From contig NC_092672.1 in NCBI RefSeq assembly GCF_964355755.1, positions 31,864,501 to 31,928,500 on the forward strand: DNA of 64,000 nucleotides. Direction: 5' to 3'. The notes under the pieces were generated by a model. That model was given only the letters and a program-made list of their open reading frames with translations, did no database searches and was not told the DNA's origin. Position 1 is the first letter of the stretch, and every line of letters begins with the position of its first letter. A program made the position numbers and the translations under genes. This document shows positions 30,471 to 42,535 of this stretch, one piece after another. The stretch is from Antedon mediterranea. Taxonomy: Eukaryota > Echinodermata > Crinoidea > Comatulida > Antedonidae.

Positions 30471-31264
30471 GTCCTGTCATGTCAACTTTTTTTCTAATGA
30501 CAATTTATAAGGATAGTGAATGAATTCGCTTACGGTTGTTATATTGACAATTTGCCTTAATATTTAAAAAAAACAACCAAATTCAATTTATTTATTTTAT
30601 TTTTTTTAAGACGCTCCTCTACATTCTGGTCACTATATTATATAGTACTGTATGTTGTTTTGTAGAGCACTCTTCAATTCGAAAAAAAGCATTTTTGTTG
30701 TGAATACCATTAGCATTTTGCAAAGCACACTTGTTGAGTTTGTGCACTATTTGTGTTTTATCAAGCGTAGGTCTAATATGTCCTGCATAACTGGATCATA
30801 TAATTTGTGCCAGTTCTGTGGTACATAACATTTCACTGTCAAGATATAATAAGATCGAAACAGTACTGTCTGTCAGATTGGATATAATTATAAATATAAA
30901 AAACTACTTTAACGAAAACAAAAGATACATAAACATTATTTTAAAAGCCTCTACTGAAAATATTGTTTTTAAAACTTTTAGTCATTTTTAGCAACATATA
31001 TGGCCAAAAATAATTATGCTTTAATCTGATTTGATTCATTAGCAAATAACATGAAAAAAACATTAATATAACTCTATAAAAGGTGGTTTACGTTTATAAT
31101 TTAATATTTTACAATATATAAATACTAATATTGTATTTTTATTATATATATTTTAAAGATATAGGCCTATTGTCCCACATTTTTTGTGATCAACTTTATT
31201 AAATATAACATTCAGTTTATATTTTTTATTGCTTTTATTATTAATTGTAATTGTATAAGATTTA
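30471..31264. other. Unannotated AT-rich stretch
   Basis: No exon, terminal repeat or array recognised. Confidence 0.5.
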
Positions 31265-31375
31265 AATTTGTATCCGTTTTTGTCGACAGGACCACAATGC
31301 AAAACAAGTTTATTTCTACTTGATTGTGTTTTATCCTGTATAAATATGTTGTTAAATAAATAAATAAATAAATAC
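31265..31375 (+). mobile_element. LINE 3' tail with (TAAA)n end
   Basis: GACCACAATGCAAAACAAG, TTTCTACTTGATTGTGTTTTATCCTG and TTGTTAAATAAATAAATAAATA match 33222-33315 in order. Short 3' fragments with a tetranucleotide tail are typical of 5'-truncated non-LTR elements. No coding part remains. Confidence 0.5.
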
Positions 31376-31895
31376 AATATGAAAGAATATTGATCACATT
31401 CAATAAAGAAACATAAAACATGAGATTGAAAAGGAAAACATCGACAAAAAGTTTAACAAGCTTGAATGAGATTGAGATTGTTTGTTAAGCAAATTAATAC
31501 ATTTTAATAACTCTATTTATAGTTACCTTACTTGATTAAAAGCAATTACATTTGTAATAGCCATCTTCCAGTATCAATTCAACACTGATATTGGGTGATG
31601 ATTAATTATTCATATTTATCAAAAGGTCAATTCACACTCAGGCCTGCTAATTATTAGTTAAATGTATTTCTTTTATTTCGAACCACATGATACCGGCGTC
31701 ACATATGACAAAAAAACATGAGATGCTGTATCACGAAATCTGCCTATGATACAGAAAAAAATAGATACAGAGTACCGAGAATCGTCTGATTACGATGGTA
31801 GGCCTATACAGTTCTGAAGCATATTAAGGGAAAACAAAAATAGTCCCTTGAATAGAGTTGGTCGTAGTTTTTTTTTTATCTAGTATCCACCTTAA

Positions 31896-32238
31896 AGATG
31901 TATTGTCCCCCAAAATCATGAAAAATAAAGATTTTTAAAATCGGACTTTGAATAGGCCATTTTGCAGTTTTAATGAAGTTGTTCACTTCCATAAGAAAAA
32001 AACGGGGGAAAAAATTATTTCACCTATAAAAAGACAAAATAAACAGTTAAATTACCCAAAAACTCATTGTCTTCCAGACAATTTGACAATTTTTTGCTTT
32101 AAATTACATTTTTCTCAGGCAAATAAATTTTTTTCAGACCCAATTTTTTGTGAGAGTGAATAACTATTATGTGACATTAAAATAACATATTCAACAACAA
32201 AAATTAAACAAATATTTTTTTAGGGGGACAATATATCT
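31896..32238. mobile_element. TTAA-flanked MITE, intact reference copy
   Basis: TTAA at 31892-31895 and 32239-32242. Terminal repeats AGATGTATTGTCCCCC and GGGGGACAATATATCT are inverted with one mismatch. A 71-codon frame inside is not conserved in the copy at 2613-2918. Followed directly by fragments of two other MITE families (32244-32295 and 32298-32346). Confidence 0.8.
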
Positions 32239-32346
32239 TTAAGGGTTGGTTTCCATTAGAGACGCAAGTGATCACAAGCGATGGATTATTTGAACTTTCC
32301 ATATGGGCACATCATATCACATATTGTTTGATAGTGTAGACATAGC

Positions 32347-32732
32347 TTATTGAGTTATTCCCGATATGACTTCATACTGTACATATATATGCAGTTGTTT
32401 ATCAATCTTTTGTAGGCCTATTATAATGTATTTTACACAATTCTAACATAATTTCAATATTATTTTATATTTTGAATGCATTAGAAACAACATTATTAAT
32501 TTTAAAAATTGATGATTCATAATATACGCCACGCCTTCTATTGTTATTATCATATAAATATTTTCTATCGATCGCTTGACACGGGTAAATCGTAATTATA
32601 CCCTTACACGTGTTGCTCCAGGATAATGAAAAATTAATGAGAATTTTCAATAACCACAGGCTGCAGTACAGCTAGCCGGTATTTAAGCGCAGTCATGGCT
32701 CATATTATTAAGGCAGTTGAAATATATATTTG
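32347..32732. other. Unannotated spacer
   Basis: AT-rich; one TAGGCCTA octamer near 32413. Nothing else recognised. Confidence 0.5.
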
Positions 32733-33041
32733 ATTGAAATATATATTTATACTGGGTAACCTCTTCAGTCAAAGACTGGTCTCTCAGAGGGCCCAGTCGG
32801 TGATCAGTGGCTGTGATGTACTAATACACCGGGGTAACCCCCTACTCGTCTCGAAAGATGTACTAGGTTCTTTAAAGTGCACACGAGCTAGATGTGTACA
32901 CTGGACCTACGGTTTATAGTCCTTATCCGAGAAGACTCGTTCTACCACCAGAACCATGGAGTGAGTGAGCCTCGAACCCATGCCGATGTTATGGCTACGT
33001 AATTACGGTTCCACTGTCGTAACCGCTCGGCCACTCACTCA
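32733..33041 (-). mobile_element. tRNA(Ser/Leu)-derived SINE
   Basis: On the minus strand the element starts AGTGAGTGGCCGAGCGGTTA with an A-box (TGGCCGAGCGG) and a B-box-like GGTTCGAGGCT 65 bp later. The body contains GTGCACTTTAAAGAACCTAG and GAGTAGGGGGTTACCCC, and the tail ends in ACCCAGTATAAATATATATTTCAAT. Copies at 54673-54959 and 55193-55493. The last 20 bp of the head are duplicated at 33042-33060. Confidence 0.75.
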
Positions 33042-33221
33042 CCGCTCGGCCACTCACTCAATGAGATAGTATAAGGCCTGCAGAGATTTGTGTAGGACTA
33101 CGTAAAAATAGTATTTTATTCTTGGTTCTGCTTGGTACCACTCCCGTCTATTGTATTTTCTTTCCATTAAATATCATTTATTATTTTATATACTTTTATA
33201 CAAAACTGTTTTTTGTATTCC

Positions 33222-33315
33222 GATTTATTTTTGTACCACAATGCAACACAGGTTTAGGCCTATCTTTTATTTTTGATTGTGTAATCCTGGATAGATATTG
33301 TTAAATAAATAAATA
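33222..33315 (+). mobile_element. LINE 3' tail, second copy
   Basis: ACCACAATGCAACACAGG, TTTTTGATTGTGTAATCCTGGATA and TTGTTAAATAAATAAATAA align with 31265-31375. Confidence 0.5.
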
Positions 33316-33641
33316 ACTAAAAATATGTAATAATATAAATATAAAAAGGTGTTGAAATAATAAAAATAAAATATAATTGTAAATAAATAAACATAATTTT
33401 TTAATAAAATGATTTATTATTTGCTAAGCCTCTTCTGTTTTCCCAGTCGACGATAACTGTCCCAAATATTTCGGGAAAAAAAATCAGAATAATAATTAAA
33501 ACTTGTCAGAGGATTAACTTATTTTTTGGATGTCATAGAGAGTGAAAACAAAAACTAATATTTCAGGTTTGTACGGTTGTAACTTGTTTATGACAATTTT
33601 TCGGAGTCGCTGTATCACATGTCTTGGCACACGCTTACGCG

Positions 33642-33970
33642 TTTCTATGTCCTACAGTATGTGTATCTTTTATTTACGCGTTCTGCTTTGTAGGCCTATT
33701 CTGTATTTAATTTTTACTAACAAATCATATTTCCCGCCGCTAAAACTGCACCACTTGTTGAATCCTAGGCCTACTCTTTTCAAAATGTTCCTTATCCAGT
33801 AGGTCTATGTATCTATTATTTACGCGTTTATGCTTTGTAGGCCTATTATTTTTACTTTTTAAATGGTGCCAGTGACTAACAAATCATATATTTCCCGCCA
33901 CTAAAACTGCACCACTTGTCGAATTCCAGGCCTACTCTTTTCAATCAAAATGTTCCTCAGCCAGTAAGTC
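33642..33970. repeat. Tandem duplication of about 165 bp
   Basis: Units 33642-33803 and 33804-33970 share TTATTTACGCGTT, CTTTGTAGGCCTATT, ACTAACAAATCATAT, TTTCCCGCCRCTAAAACTGC, CACCACTTGT and AAAATGTTCCT in order, with small indels. Each unit ends CCAGTARGTC. Confidence 0.75.
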
Positions 33971-36230
33971 TTATTCATAACAAATACTGAAAGCATGACA
34001 GGCCTACCAGGTCATTAATGTTATAATGAGCATTAAAGTAAATAGCGTTTATGAATCATAATTCCCTCCTCGAGTCGTTTAATCCCTTAAACAGCTATAT
34101 TGATTAATGAATGTAATTATTATTTTCACGCGAATCGTCAAGTAGGCCAAATGTTGTCAATTCTAAAACAAGATACGCGAATAGTATACGTTAAAAAATA
34201 ATGTAAATAATAAATAAATAATAGTCAATTGACTGTTCAAATACCATTATTATATTATTTTTATTTTAACATAGGCTTTTGCAATTTCATGTATATTCTT
34301 TGTTGTTTTTATTGTCTGAATTATGCCACGCAAAACAAATTTACATTTTAAAGTGGACCAATACAATTTCTTGAATCTTGGAAAAGCATTATCATTGCTG
34401 CAGAGAAATGATCCCTCAGTTTGGGACAACCATTATGAAGGAGAAACCTCTATTAGGGGAACACCCAAGGGACACGTAAGAGAACATTCTCGTGGAACGA
34501 ACAATGGATGGACAACGTTTTAACACTACACGGCAATATACCCCCAGGCCCGGAACATAACTGTTAAAAAGAGAAAATTTTTAGTTTTAGTAGGTGTTAC
34601 CTTAATATAGAGGTGGTTCTATTGTATTGCTTCACCAATGGAAGCCAACGTTCGCTGTAGGCCTACTTTTCCCGTTTAAATAGCGTAAGGCTGGTTTTAA
34701 TACTGCATCCATATGAATAAGACAAAGCATCTATGTTTTTTCTTAAAACAAATGATAATAAATAGTATTTGACTTGACTTGATCTTACCTTAAAAATGGT
34801 TTAGTATTTCTCCCATGTCTATTCGCACGTAGCGTTAAGTAATTGCGTCGTTCACGTGGACCAGCACGTTACACATCGCTCACAGCGTTCCATCTACAGG
34901 TTTTTATAGAGTAAATGCTTTAGTTGATAATTAACAAAACAAATAGGCTTAACGCATGCGCACTCAGTCGATTTTAGGCGCCCTCATCAATCGTCATAAA
35001 GTAGGCATACAGTATTTAGAGGAAAGATATTCCGTAGGACTATAATGTAATATTCATGAATATATTAATTTTTTTCCCCGAATCACACATGCATATAGTT
35101 CTAACCACTCTACTCATGCTCATCATATAATATTTGTAAAAATCACTATCATATTACCATTCAAATAACAATCAAATTCCAAATCTATTTAGTTCTCTTC
35201 GAATAAGCCTTCCGACTTACCATGGTAACCAAAATCAATAATATCACAACAGCGGAAAAACGGTAAATTTCTTAACGGAAGATATCAGTCTATAAAAACA
35301 ACTAAAACGAGATTGAATCTTTTGTTACCAACATAAAAACAGCTGCTTGTTGTTGCAAGTAATCTAACCATTTTTTTTTGTAACTACTGATTTTCAAATC
35401 TAGCACTAACTTTATTCAGGAGATCCATGTCTAGAGTAGAACCACATTTGAAACACTCATATTCGCGGGACACCTACATTGAGGGGATATTTTCATGTGA
35501 CTCAAACGAGAGAGCAATATGTTTAACAATAGGCCTACGACCTACGACCACCCGGGGACCGTGCGTATCAAGAGCATACTCCATTCAGAAAACACTTATT
35601 TGGGTCTTGAAGGTGTCCCCGTGATAAGGGTTCTCCTATTCATGTTTAAACCCACATAACTTGAAAAAAAAAATCAGTTTTACGTTAATGGTACCCATAG
35701 TAATTTTTTCTACGAGGCGCAGTTTTAGAAATAAATAATTATTAAAATAATAATAATAATAATAATACCACATTTATATAGCGCCCTTTCATGAATAAAA
35801 ATGTTATTCGTAGGGCAGCATGCGCCTCGTAGGTTATATCAATTCCACAATATTGTCGGATAAAGTAGGCCAGCATATATATACTTAATGTTATTGTCAA
35901 TAATGTTAAATATCCCAAATTGCAATTTAAAGATTTACCGTAGAATTTTTGGGGATTAGTAGCCTATTTGAAACACATAACCGTAATTCTAGAAATTCAA
36001 ATTCTAGGGGATGCTAAAAAAAGCCTAGAAGGTGTTATGATTATTTTGTTAAAGGGAATAGATCTACTGTACTAATAATTGCATAGACGATAATTGGATT
36101 TTCTGTAAGTTATATAATCTCTCTGGAGAATAATCAAATTACAAAGTAGGCCTACGATTTATCTGAAGTCTAATTTACGACATATAACAATTTGTGAGAA
36201 TATGATAATTTGACACATCCTTATTAACTA
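33971..36230. other. Gene-poor stretch with dispersed repeats
   Basis: Two CACCTCTATT-type repeat copies (34405-34625 and 35410-35650) and an ATTTATATAGCGCCCTTTCATGA block after an (AAT)n tract at 35740-35830, a repeat type common in invertebrate genomes. No exon supported. Confidence 0.5.
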
Positions 36231-36395
36231 AAGCTCTGTCTATATTATCAATCTAGTTTGACAACAAAATGTGATGTGATGTACCCAAATAATAGTGATA
36301 TGTTCAAATACGGTAGTGATATGACATCATCGTGTCCATATAAGGGCACATCACACTATTTTGTCACATAACGTTTGATAGTGTAGACAGAGCTT
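36231..36395. mobile_element. CTCTGTCTACACTATC MITE copy
   Basis: Ends AAGCTCTGTCTATATTATC and GATAGTGTAGACAGAGCTTT. The interior has TACGGTAGTGATATGACATC and GGGCACATCACACT. Confidence 0.8.
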
Positions 36396-36729
36396 TAGAT
36401 GTAAATAATAAATTAATTTAACTATGAAATGTAAATAAATAAAGTAAAAAAAATAAAACAGTTTTCCCTCCTAATTAAAAAAATGTCATTCCATTTAAAT
36501 TTCAAAACAAGGCCACAATAAAAAAAAAAGTTTATCTGGGGGAAGAGTGACGTTGCTCTAGAGAACATACAGGCCTAGCTTACAATCTGCTATAGGCCCG
36601 GCACAAGAATAGGACACAACGCAAATTATATAATTTCCAAAATAACAAAAACAGATATTATGAATAGATGAACTCTCTTCATCGAGTCACAACAATTTAT
36701 ATGCAATTAATCTCGTAGTCTAGAAATAA

Positions 36730-37740
36730 ATAATAATAATTTATTTGGAGATTACACTTTTACAACAGTGGCACTCGACCAAATGGAAGGTGCATCCAAG
36801 AGAAATATACAAAAAAAAAAAACATGATATAGAAAATAACAATTACAATAAAAAGTCGACGTAGGTCAACAACAAATTCAACTACAGTAACTGCAATACC
36901 ATTGAACTGACACCTAAAAATACAAAATTACAAGAAATAAACATATAGAAAAGGTAGGAACTGTACAATATAAAATGAATTGGGCAACAACAATGTAGAC
37001 CTAACACTATAATGAGATAGATATCAATCATTTAGTGAGATAGATATCAATCATTTAGTTTGATTGATATGAACATTACTCGCCTAGAACAATACATCTG
37101 TGTGCCCAAGCTCTTTTAACATAGTGCTTACAGTAACAATCAAAGGTATTTGATATGGAATCAACGTCATACATATAATGATAGTAGTTATCAGTTCCAC
37201 CTAATACAAGATTTAATTTGGTGTTCAGGTCACCAGAGATAAAATTTTCCCATACATCTAAATGATTGATATCGATTAACATATATTCTAATTTGGTATA
37301 TTCTTCAATCCTTATGCCATTGAGTTGGTTACATGTGAATAGAAAATGTTGAATGTCTTCTAAACCATTCTTACACATTTTACAGATACCATCATATTCA
37401 GGAAGCCACTTACAACTCCTGTAACCTAAAGGACGTTAGAACGTAGTTTGAATTTGAGGCTAGATCCTAGAAAGTCTGTACAATCCAATAAATATTTTTC
37501 AAGGCACGGATTAGACTTAATAAGAGAGTATGTCTGAAGTGACGATTTTTTTAGCATTTCACTTTTCCAAAATGCAATGTTTGTGTCATGCATCAACTCT
37601 TTAAATCTCTTAACATTGGTTATGAATTTATTAGCTCGATAACGAATTAATACGAATAAAGGCGTACAAATTACGGAAGGCTTTTGCTGATTTTCAGTGC
37701 AGTTTAGTTTAGCTATATCTAAACTAAAACGACTGGGCAT
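36730..37740 (-). mobile_element. 5'-truncated LINE: end of ORF2 and 3' UTR
   Basis: On the minus strand, 37740-37426 encodes about 100 residues and continues, after a one-base frameshift near 37430, as PLGYRSCKWLPEYDG followed by CKMCKNGLEDIQHFLFTC (37385-37330). This is the Cys/His cluster typical near the C-terminus of non-LTR retrotransposon ORF2. Stops, the frameshift and absent reverse transcriptase show a dead fragment. The 3' UTR runs to an (AAT)n tail near 36730. Clade not determined. Confidence 0.65.
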
Positions 37741-38040
37741 TTAGAATAAATTGATAATTTAGGATCATAGATTGATTCAGCCATAAATGACTCACCTGCG
37801 AAACCTTCGTCTGCACCAAGATTGAGCTGTTGCACCTGAATATCATTGATCTTACTCTGACAGCAGTCGAGGTTATACTGCTGTCAGGTGTAATGGTTCA
37901 TTTAAAAACACCTGTAGTTACGTCAACCCTCACCTGAAACTCGTTAAGAATTCGAACGGTTTGAAACGACCCGTTGCAGTCACGAACCTTCCTTGGTAGT
38001 TAAGCCTCTGTAAGGATTTAATCTAAAGCGCCTGATCTAA
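37741..38040. other. Spacer left of the MITE cluster
   Basis: Nothing beyond a short inverted CTGACAGCAG/CTGCTGTCAG pair around 37858-37889. Confidence 0.4.
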
Positions 38041-38041
38041 A

Positions 38042-38510
38042 GCGTGGTTCCCTCTAGAACGCAACGCAGCGACGTATTGACGCAAAGTGCTGTATTGCGT
38101 AATCATAAGTGGGAACCGACACGATGAAGGGTATTTTCTTACGTTGTGTAAATTGCGTTACGTTGCGTCGCTAGTGAGAACCAAGCTTTAAGCGTGGTTC
38201 CCACTAGCGACGCGGCACAAGGACGTAACGCAACGCAAATGAATTGACCAATAATCACAAGCGATGGCTTATTCGCTTGTGATTGCTAACTGTCTATAAC
38301 TTCGCTTTTCATTGGTTAAAACGCTTGCGTTGCGTTTACGTCCTTGCGTTACGTTCTAGTGGGAACCAAGCTTCAGTGGGAACCGACGACGCAACAGTGC
38401 TGCAAACATCACAAGTTTGATTTTAAACAGGCGGGGGCAAATACAATTATTAGGAAATTTTCTTACGTTGCGTAGATTTTGTTACGTTGCGTCGCTAGTG
38501 GGAACCAAGC
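38042..38510. mobile_element. Cluster of three GTTCCCACTAG-family MITEs
   Basis: 38042-38186 is the outer subtype (with GACGTATTGACGCAAAGTGC). A TTAA at 38188-38191 separates it from an inverted copy of the palindromic subtype at 38192-38371. 38374-38510 is the right part of another outer-subtype copy, ending CTAGTGGGAACCAAGC before TTAA. Same two subtypes, same neighbourhood order as at 24.1-24.5 kb. Confidence 0.75.
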
Positions 38511-38514
38511 TTTA

Positions 38515-39519
38515 AGAAACCGACAACCGAAAGACCCACACGTTGTAGATGTAAATGTCACAAAATCATCATTCCTATTAGAATTTAGTTCTAGTTATTT
38601 TTAAAAATGTTAACAAAAACGTTTATTGCCAATGTCTCGTATAATATATTAATAATTCATCGTCACATTCCAGCGTAACCATAACAGTATAAACAACACC
38701 ATCTTCACGATTTGATTTTGATTTTATTTGTTTATTTCTAGCAATAAAACCTTCACGTTGTTTAGGCCTACCCATTTTTCTGCTTTGTTGAAAAAAAAAG
38801 TAAAACAAGATCTAAAAACAAGTGCATCCCGTTTCTAGTAAAAAACAAACTTACATCCGGCGTCAAACGTCATATAAATTACGCTTGTCCGTTTTTTTTA
38901 TATGACAATGTGTAATTTGACGTCATCGACCTAGGGTAAACTATGTTATGAAGAAAGCACGCCAGCACGTCTAGCAAACATTAAATACTTAAAGGAAATC
39001 ATGTTCTTTTTTCTCTCTTTAAAAATAATACAAACGTAATTCTTTATCTATTGAGGACATTGTTAATAATAATAGTTATAACGAACGTATTGATAAGGCG
39101 GCCGGCTGCGCAATTTCCTGTTTATCATTTGCACTAATATCGTTGCAATAGTACATTGAGCATTAATGAGATTTTAATGTTGGAAATCGACTGAAAGTGT
39201 TACAATAATAACTGATATGCTGCAATTGAGACGATTTAGATAGTTACTATAAATATCATAAAAAAACATGAATATATTGAGGTAATAAGATAAATAATGT
39301 ATTGTGTTCTAGCACTATTATTATTACAGAAGTTTATAGAACTAAGGTCATAGGTTAATTTCTATAACTGGCTAAATGCACACTGGTACAAACAGGGAAC
39401 TATAAAATGAGTTTTGATATTGAATATGTTATATAATAATATATGATGAAGGGCTAGTGTTACCCAAAAGCTTTACATTTACATTTTGATCGTTTTGATT
39501 TAGCTTTTTGCTTATTTTA
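38515..39519. other. Unannotated AT-rich stretch
   Basis: No gene or tandem array recognised. Confidence 0.5.
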
Positions 39520-39720
39520 TTTTGTATCTCCTGACTGATACCCACAGCATTGTCCTTTTTTCAGTGCTTATTTTACTTGTATCTCCATTGAGATCCAACC
39601 ACTGATATACAAAGCATTGTCATTATTTCAGTTGCTTGTTTTTTTTGTATCTCCATTGAGATCCAGTCACTGATACTCACAGCTTGTCATTTTTTCAGTA
39701 ATTTGCCTTTGGATTTATAA
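39520..39720. repeat. Three tandem units of about 67 bp (TTGAGATCCARYCACTGAT)
   Basis: Each unit carries TGTATCTCCATTGAGATCCA, CCACTGATAYMCA and AGCATTGTCATTTTTTCAG. The first is partial. A single unit with the same flank (TAATTTGCCTTTGGATTTAT) is at 4775-4850. Confidence 0.65.
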
Positions 39721-39899
39721 TATAATAATAATATAAATAGTTTTAATAAAACTAATTTTATAGCTCAATGGTATAAATACATTGCTGGCTTGGAATCAAC
39801 AGTATAGTGTTTGCTGTTTGGCACCGATGGATCAGTGTATGTCATGTACTTGTTTTTTGTTTGCAGTATAACATGAAAGTAACTTGCAGTTTTGTTGTT

Positions 39900-40092
39900 A
39901 TTTATACCGGTTGCATTGAGATCACGTCACATAGGCCTATAACAATATCCTATGCATACCCATTGACCTATGCATGCCCCTTGACAGTCAAGCACTGAGA
40001 TCACGGCATATAGGTCTAGCATTATCCAATGCATGCCCCTTGACCTATGCAGGCCCCTCGACCTGTGCATGCCCCTTGAGAGTCAAACACTC
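39900..40092. repeat. TGACCTATGCATGCCCCT minisatellite in two 75-90 bp units
   Basis: Two larger units each start CACTGAGATCACG or equivalent and contain several copies of the 17-18 bp word CCTTGACCTATGCATGCC. The same word forms the array at 47990-48248. Confidence 0.6.
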
Positions 40093-40224
40093 ACTTTCAC
40101 CAATCACATACAAAAAAAAGCTACACGACTGGTTTCGTAAAAGACATTGAATTTACTTTTAATATAATACATTATACATAAAGGTTAACATATCATTTTG
40201 AAATGAATCTGAATACAAAATAAA

Positions 40225-40360
40225 TCTCTGTCTACACTATCACACTATTGACAAAGTGTGACGTGCCCCAATATGGCAGTGATATGACGTCATCGTGTCC
40301 ATTATGAGCACAGCACATTTTGTTTTGTTACATAAGTTTGATAGTGTAGACACAGAGGCT
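40225..40360. mobile_element. CTCTGTCTACACTATC MITE, diverged copy
   Basis: Ends TCTCTGTCTACACTATC and GATAGTGTAGACACAGAG; interior GCAGTGATATGACGTCATC. Confidence 0.75.
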
Positions 40361-40388
40361 TATGTGGTAAAATATATTATGACTTAAA

Positions 40389-40468
40389 ATTAAATCTGTT
40401 AATCAGTTTCGTTTGTTGCATATCATGAACATGATATGCAATAAACGAAACTGATTAACAGATTTAAT
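40389..40468. repeat. Near-perfect 39-bp inverted repeat with 2-bp spacer
   Basis: Arms 40389-40427 and 40430-40468 are reverse complements with one mismatch (GTTTGTTGCATA against TATGCAATAAAC), separated by AA. It would extrude as a cruciform or fold as a long hairpin. It sits just after a MITE but shares no sequence with it. Confidence 0.9.
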
Positions 40469-41476
40469 CAAAATTAAGTATAAATAAAATTAATTAATTA
40501 TATGAATAAATGTATCATGTTGATGAAATTTTATTTTAATTTAAAACAAAAAATAAGGAAAGATGAAACATATTAGTTTCTATGAAAATGTATTCATTAA
40601 TTTTCAACACTGTTAATTAGTTTGGGAAACCAATTTAGATAACACACGCACGTAGGTGTTAAAAACAAGTTACCAGAATATGTAAAATTCATCTTAGGCG
40701 CCTGCGCAAATCTATGAGGGGAAGGGGGTTCCTCCTTTAATTTTTATTTTACCACAGGTTAGCTGTCGTGTGTGATCGACCGGTCCGTGGTTAATGTATT
40801 TTTCGAATGTTCACGTGACTACTCGATATTCTTTCTCGATTCGTCAATAAATCTATTTCTTTCGAAAGATATCATTTTCTAAGAATCATGAAATACTATT
40901 TTCTCCCTAAGATAATTTACATTATTACGCTTAAAATCTGTTACATAAATTTCTTATCGTATGGATGTTCATATCAAGCAATAAGTCCCTTGTTTAAGTT
41001 CAACTTCACAAAGACAAGACCAACGCAGGTATGTTTCCCCCTGTGGCTAGGCTGTGCATATCGAATGCTCCTTCCCATCAATAAGACAATCTATCGGAGG
41101 ATAATGAAAACCTTTGATTCGTTGTTCTGATAAAATTATTTTTATATAAATATCAGGTTTGCCCTCATTACCAAAATCCTTTAGAAAATAAATTACGAAA
41201 AGAAGCACCATAGTACTTTGCCATCGTTGTTCACAAAAGTTGACATTTTTACAATTTATAATTTATAATAACACAATTATAAATGGATACAATATGACAT
41301 CAAAGTTAATGCGTTAAATTTGTATCAGTGTTTAGACGCGCGCGCGCAGCAACCTTTGACGTCACTGACGATAATGAACATACGTCTACAATTTAATAAA
41401 CTAAACAAAAAACAATCATGCTTATGTCGACAAAGTTAGACAGATATGCATAGTAGGTCTACAGTACATACTTAAA
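40469..41476. other. Unannotated AT-rich stretch
   Basis: No gene or array recognised. Confidence 0.5.
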
Positions 41477-41578
41477 GGGTCCGTTAAGGCTTAGTAAGTT
41501 GGTTTCTACCCACAAAACCTAGCGATAACTGTAGGCTACCCATGAAATAAAATTACCCGAGTAAACCTTAACGGACCC
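41477..41578. mobile_element. Short MITE with GGGTCCGTTAAGG ends
   Basis: Left GGGTCCGTTAAGG and right CCTTAACGGACCC are perfect inverted repeats 102 bp apart end to end. The interior has a further GGTTTCTACCC/GGGTAAT type imperfect pairing. Single copy in this window. Confidence 0.7.
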
Positions 41579-42357
41579 AACTATAAACTACCGGTGTAAA
41601 ATGCATTTCGACCCTTGGCAAACAATCTGTCAATAAGGCTTTCACATTTGGGTTAGCCTACAATTCAGCATAGGGAAGATGATACCTAAACTTAAACAAA
41701 TAAAAAGCATTATTACTGGCTTTACATAGAGTACTATATATTTATTTTAAAACATTTGACTAAATAGATTTTATTGACCCGAATTCTTAATCTTAATAAA
41801 ACTCCTAATATAGGATTAACTGTTGAAATATATATTACATATATCTATAGATTGCATTTCGCGTGGTGGGAATATACATATATTTTTACAAAAATATTTC
41901 TATATATCTATATATCCCTATGTATCTGGCAATGAATATAGCACAATGTACAGTTACTGGATTACTTTAACAAAAGTACTGTACTGAATACAAGCATACG
42001 TACTTTCAGTTGTGGCCCGGAGAAAACCCTGGACTGCTCTGCGTGACGTTTTTCGATCACACGCATACGTAAACTGGAACCGTAATGATTTTGTGTGAGC
42101 AGTAGTTCAATCTTAAAAACTACACGCATTTTGACGGTTTTTTTTTACCAGGCCACCAGAACGGAATCCAAACTCAGTGTGAAAAGAATTCACTTCAAGG
42201 AAAACATCACGTGGCCGGAGTGAGACATTTAGTGGGGACATCTGTATTTCTTCAACAAAGAATAATACAAGTGGTTGATTGGAATGTTTAATAACGTACA
42301 TTAAACCTATACGATGCGTCAATGCTTTGTGATAAGCAAAGCGTACTTTATTAAAAG
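41579..42357. other. Unannotated AT-rich stretch
   Basis: No gene recognised. Short ATATCTATATAT-like tracts near 41840-41930. Confidence 0.5.
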
Positions 42358-42535
42358 ATGACGTATGTTGTCCGTTTCTTATTTTACAGTATGTCATTTA
42401 TATTGGCAACATGACGTATGTTGTCCGTTTCTTAATTTATAGTAGGCCTATGCCATATATGGGCAACATGACGTATGTTGTCCGTTTCATATTTTACAGT
42501 ATGATATATATAGGCAGTGACGTATGTCGTCCATG
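42358..42535. repeat. Three to four tandem units of 52-58 bp (TGACGTATGTTGTCCG)
   Basis: ATGACGTATGTTGTCCGTTTC begins at 42358, 42410 and 42468, with a partial fourth unit at 42518. Spacers carry TTTTACAGTATGTCAT-like sequence. Each unit has a TGACGT half-CRE. Confidence 0.8.
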
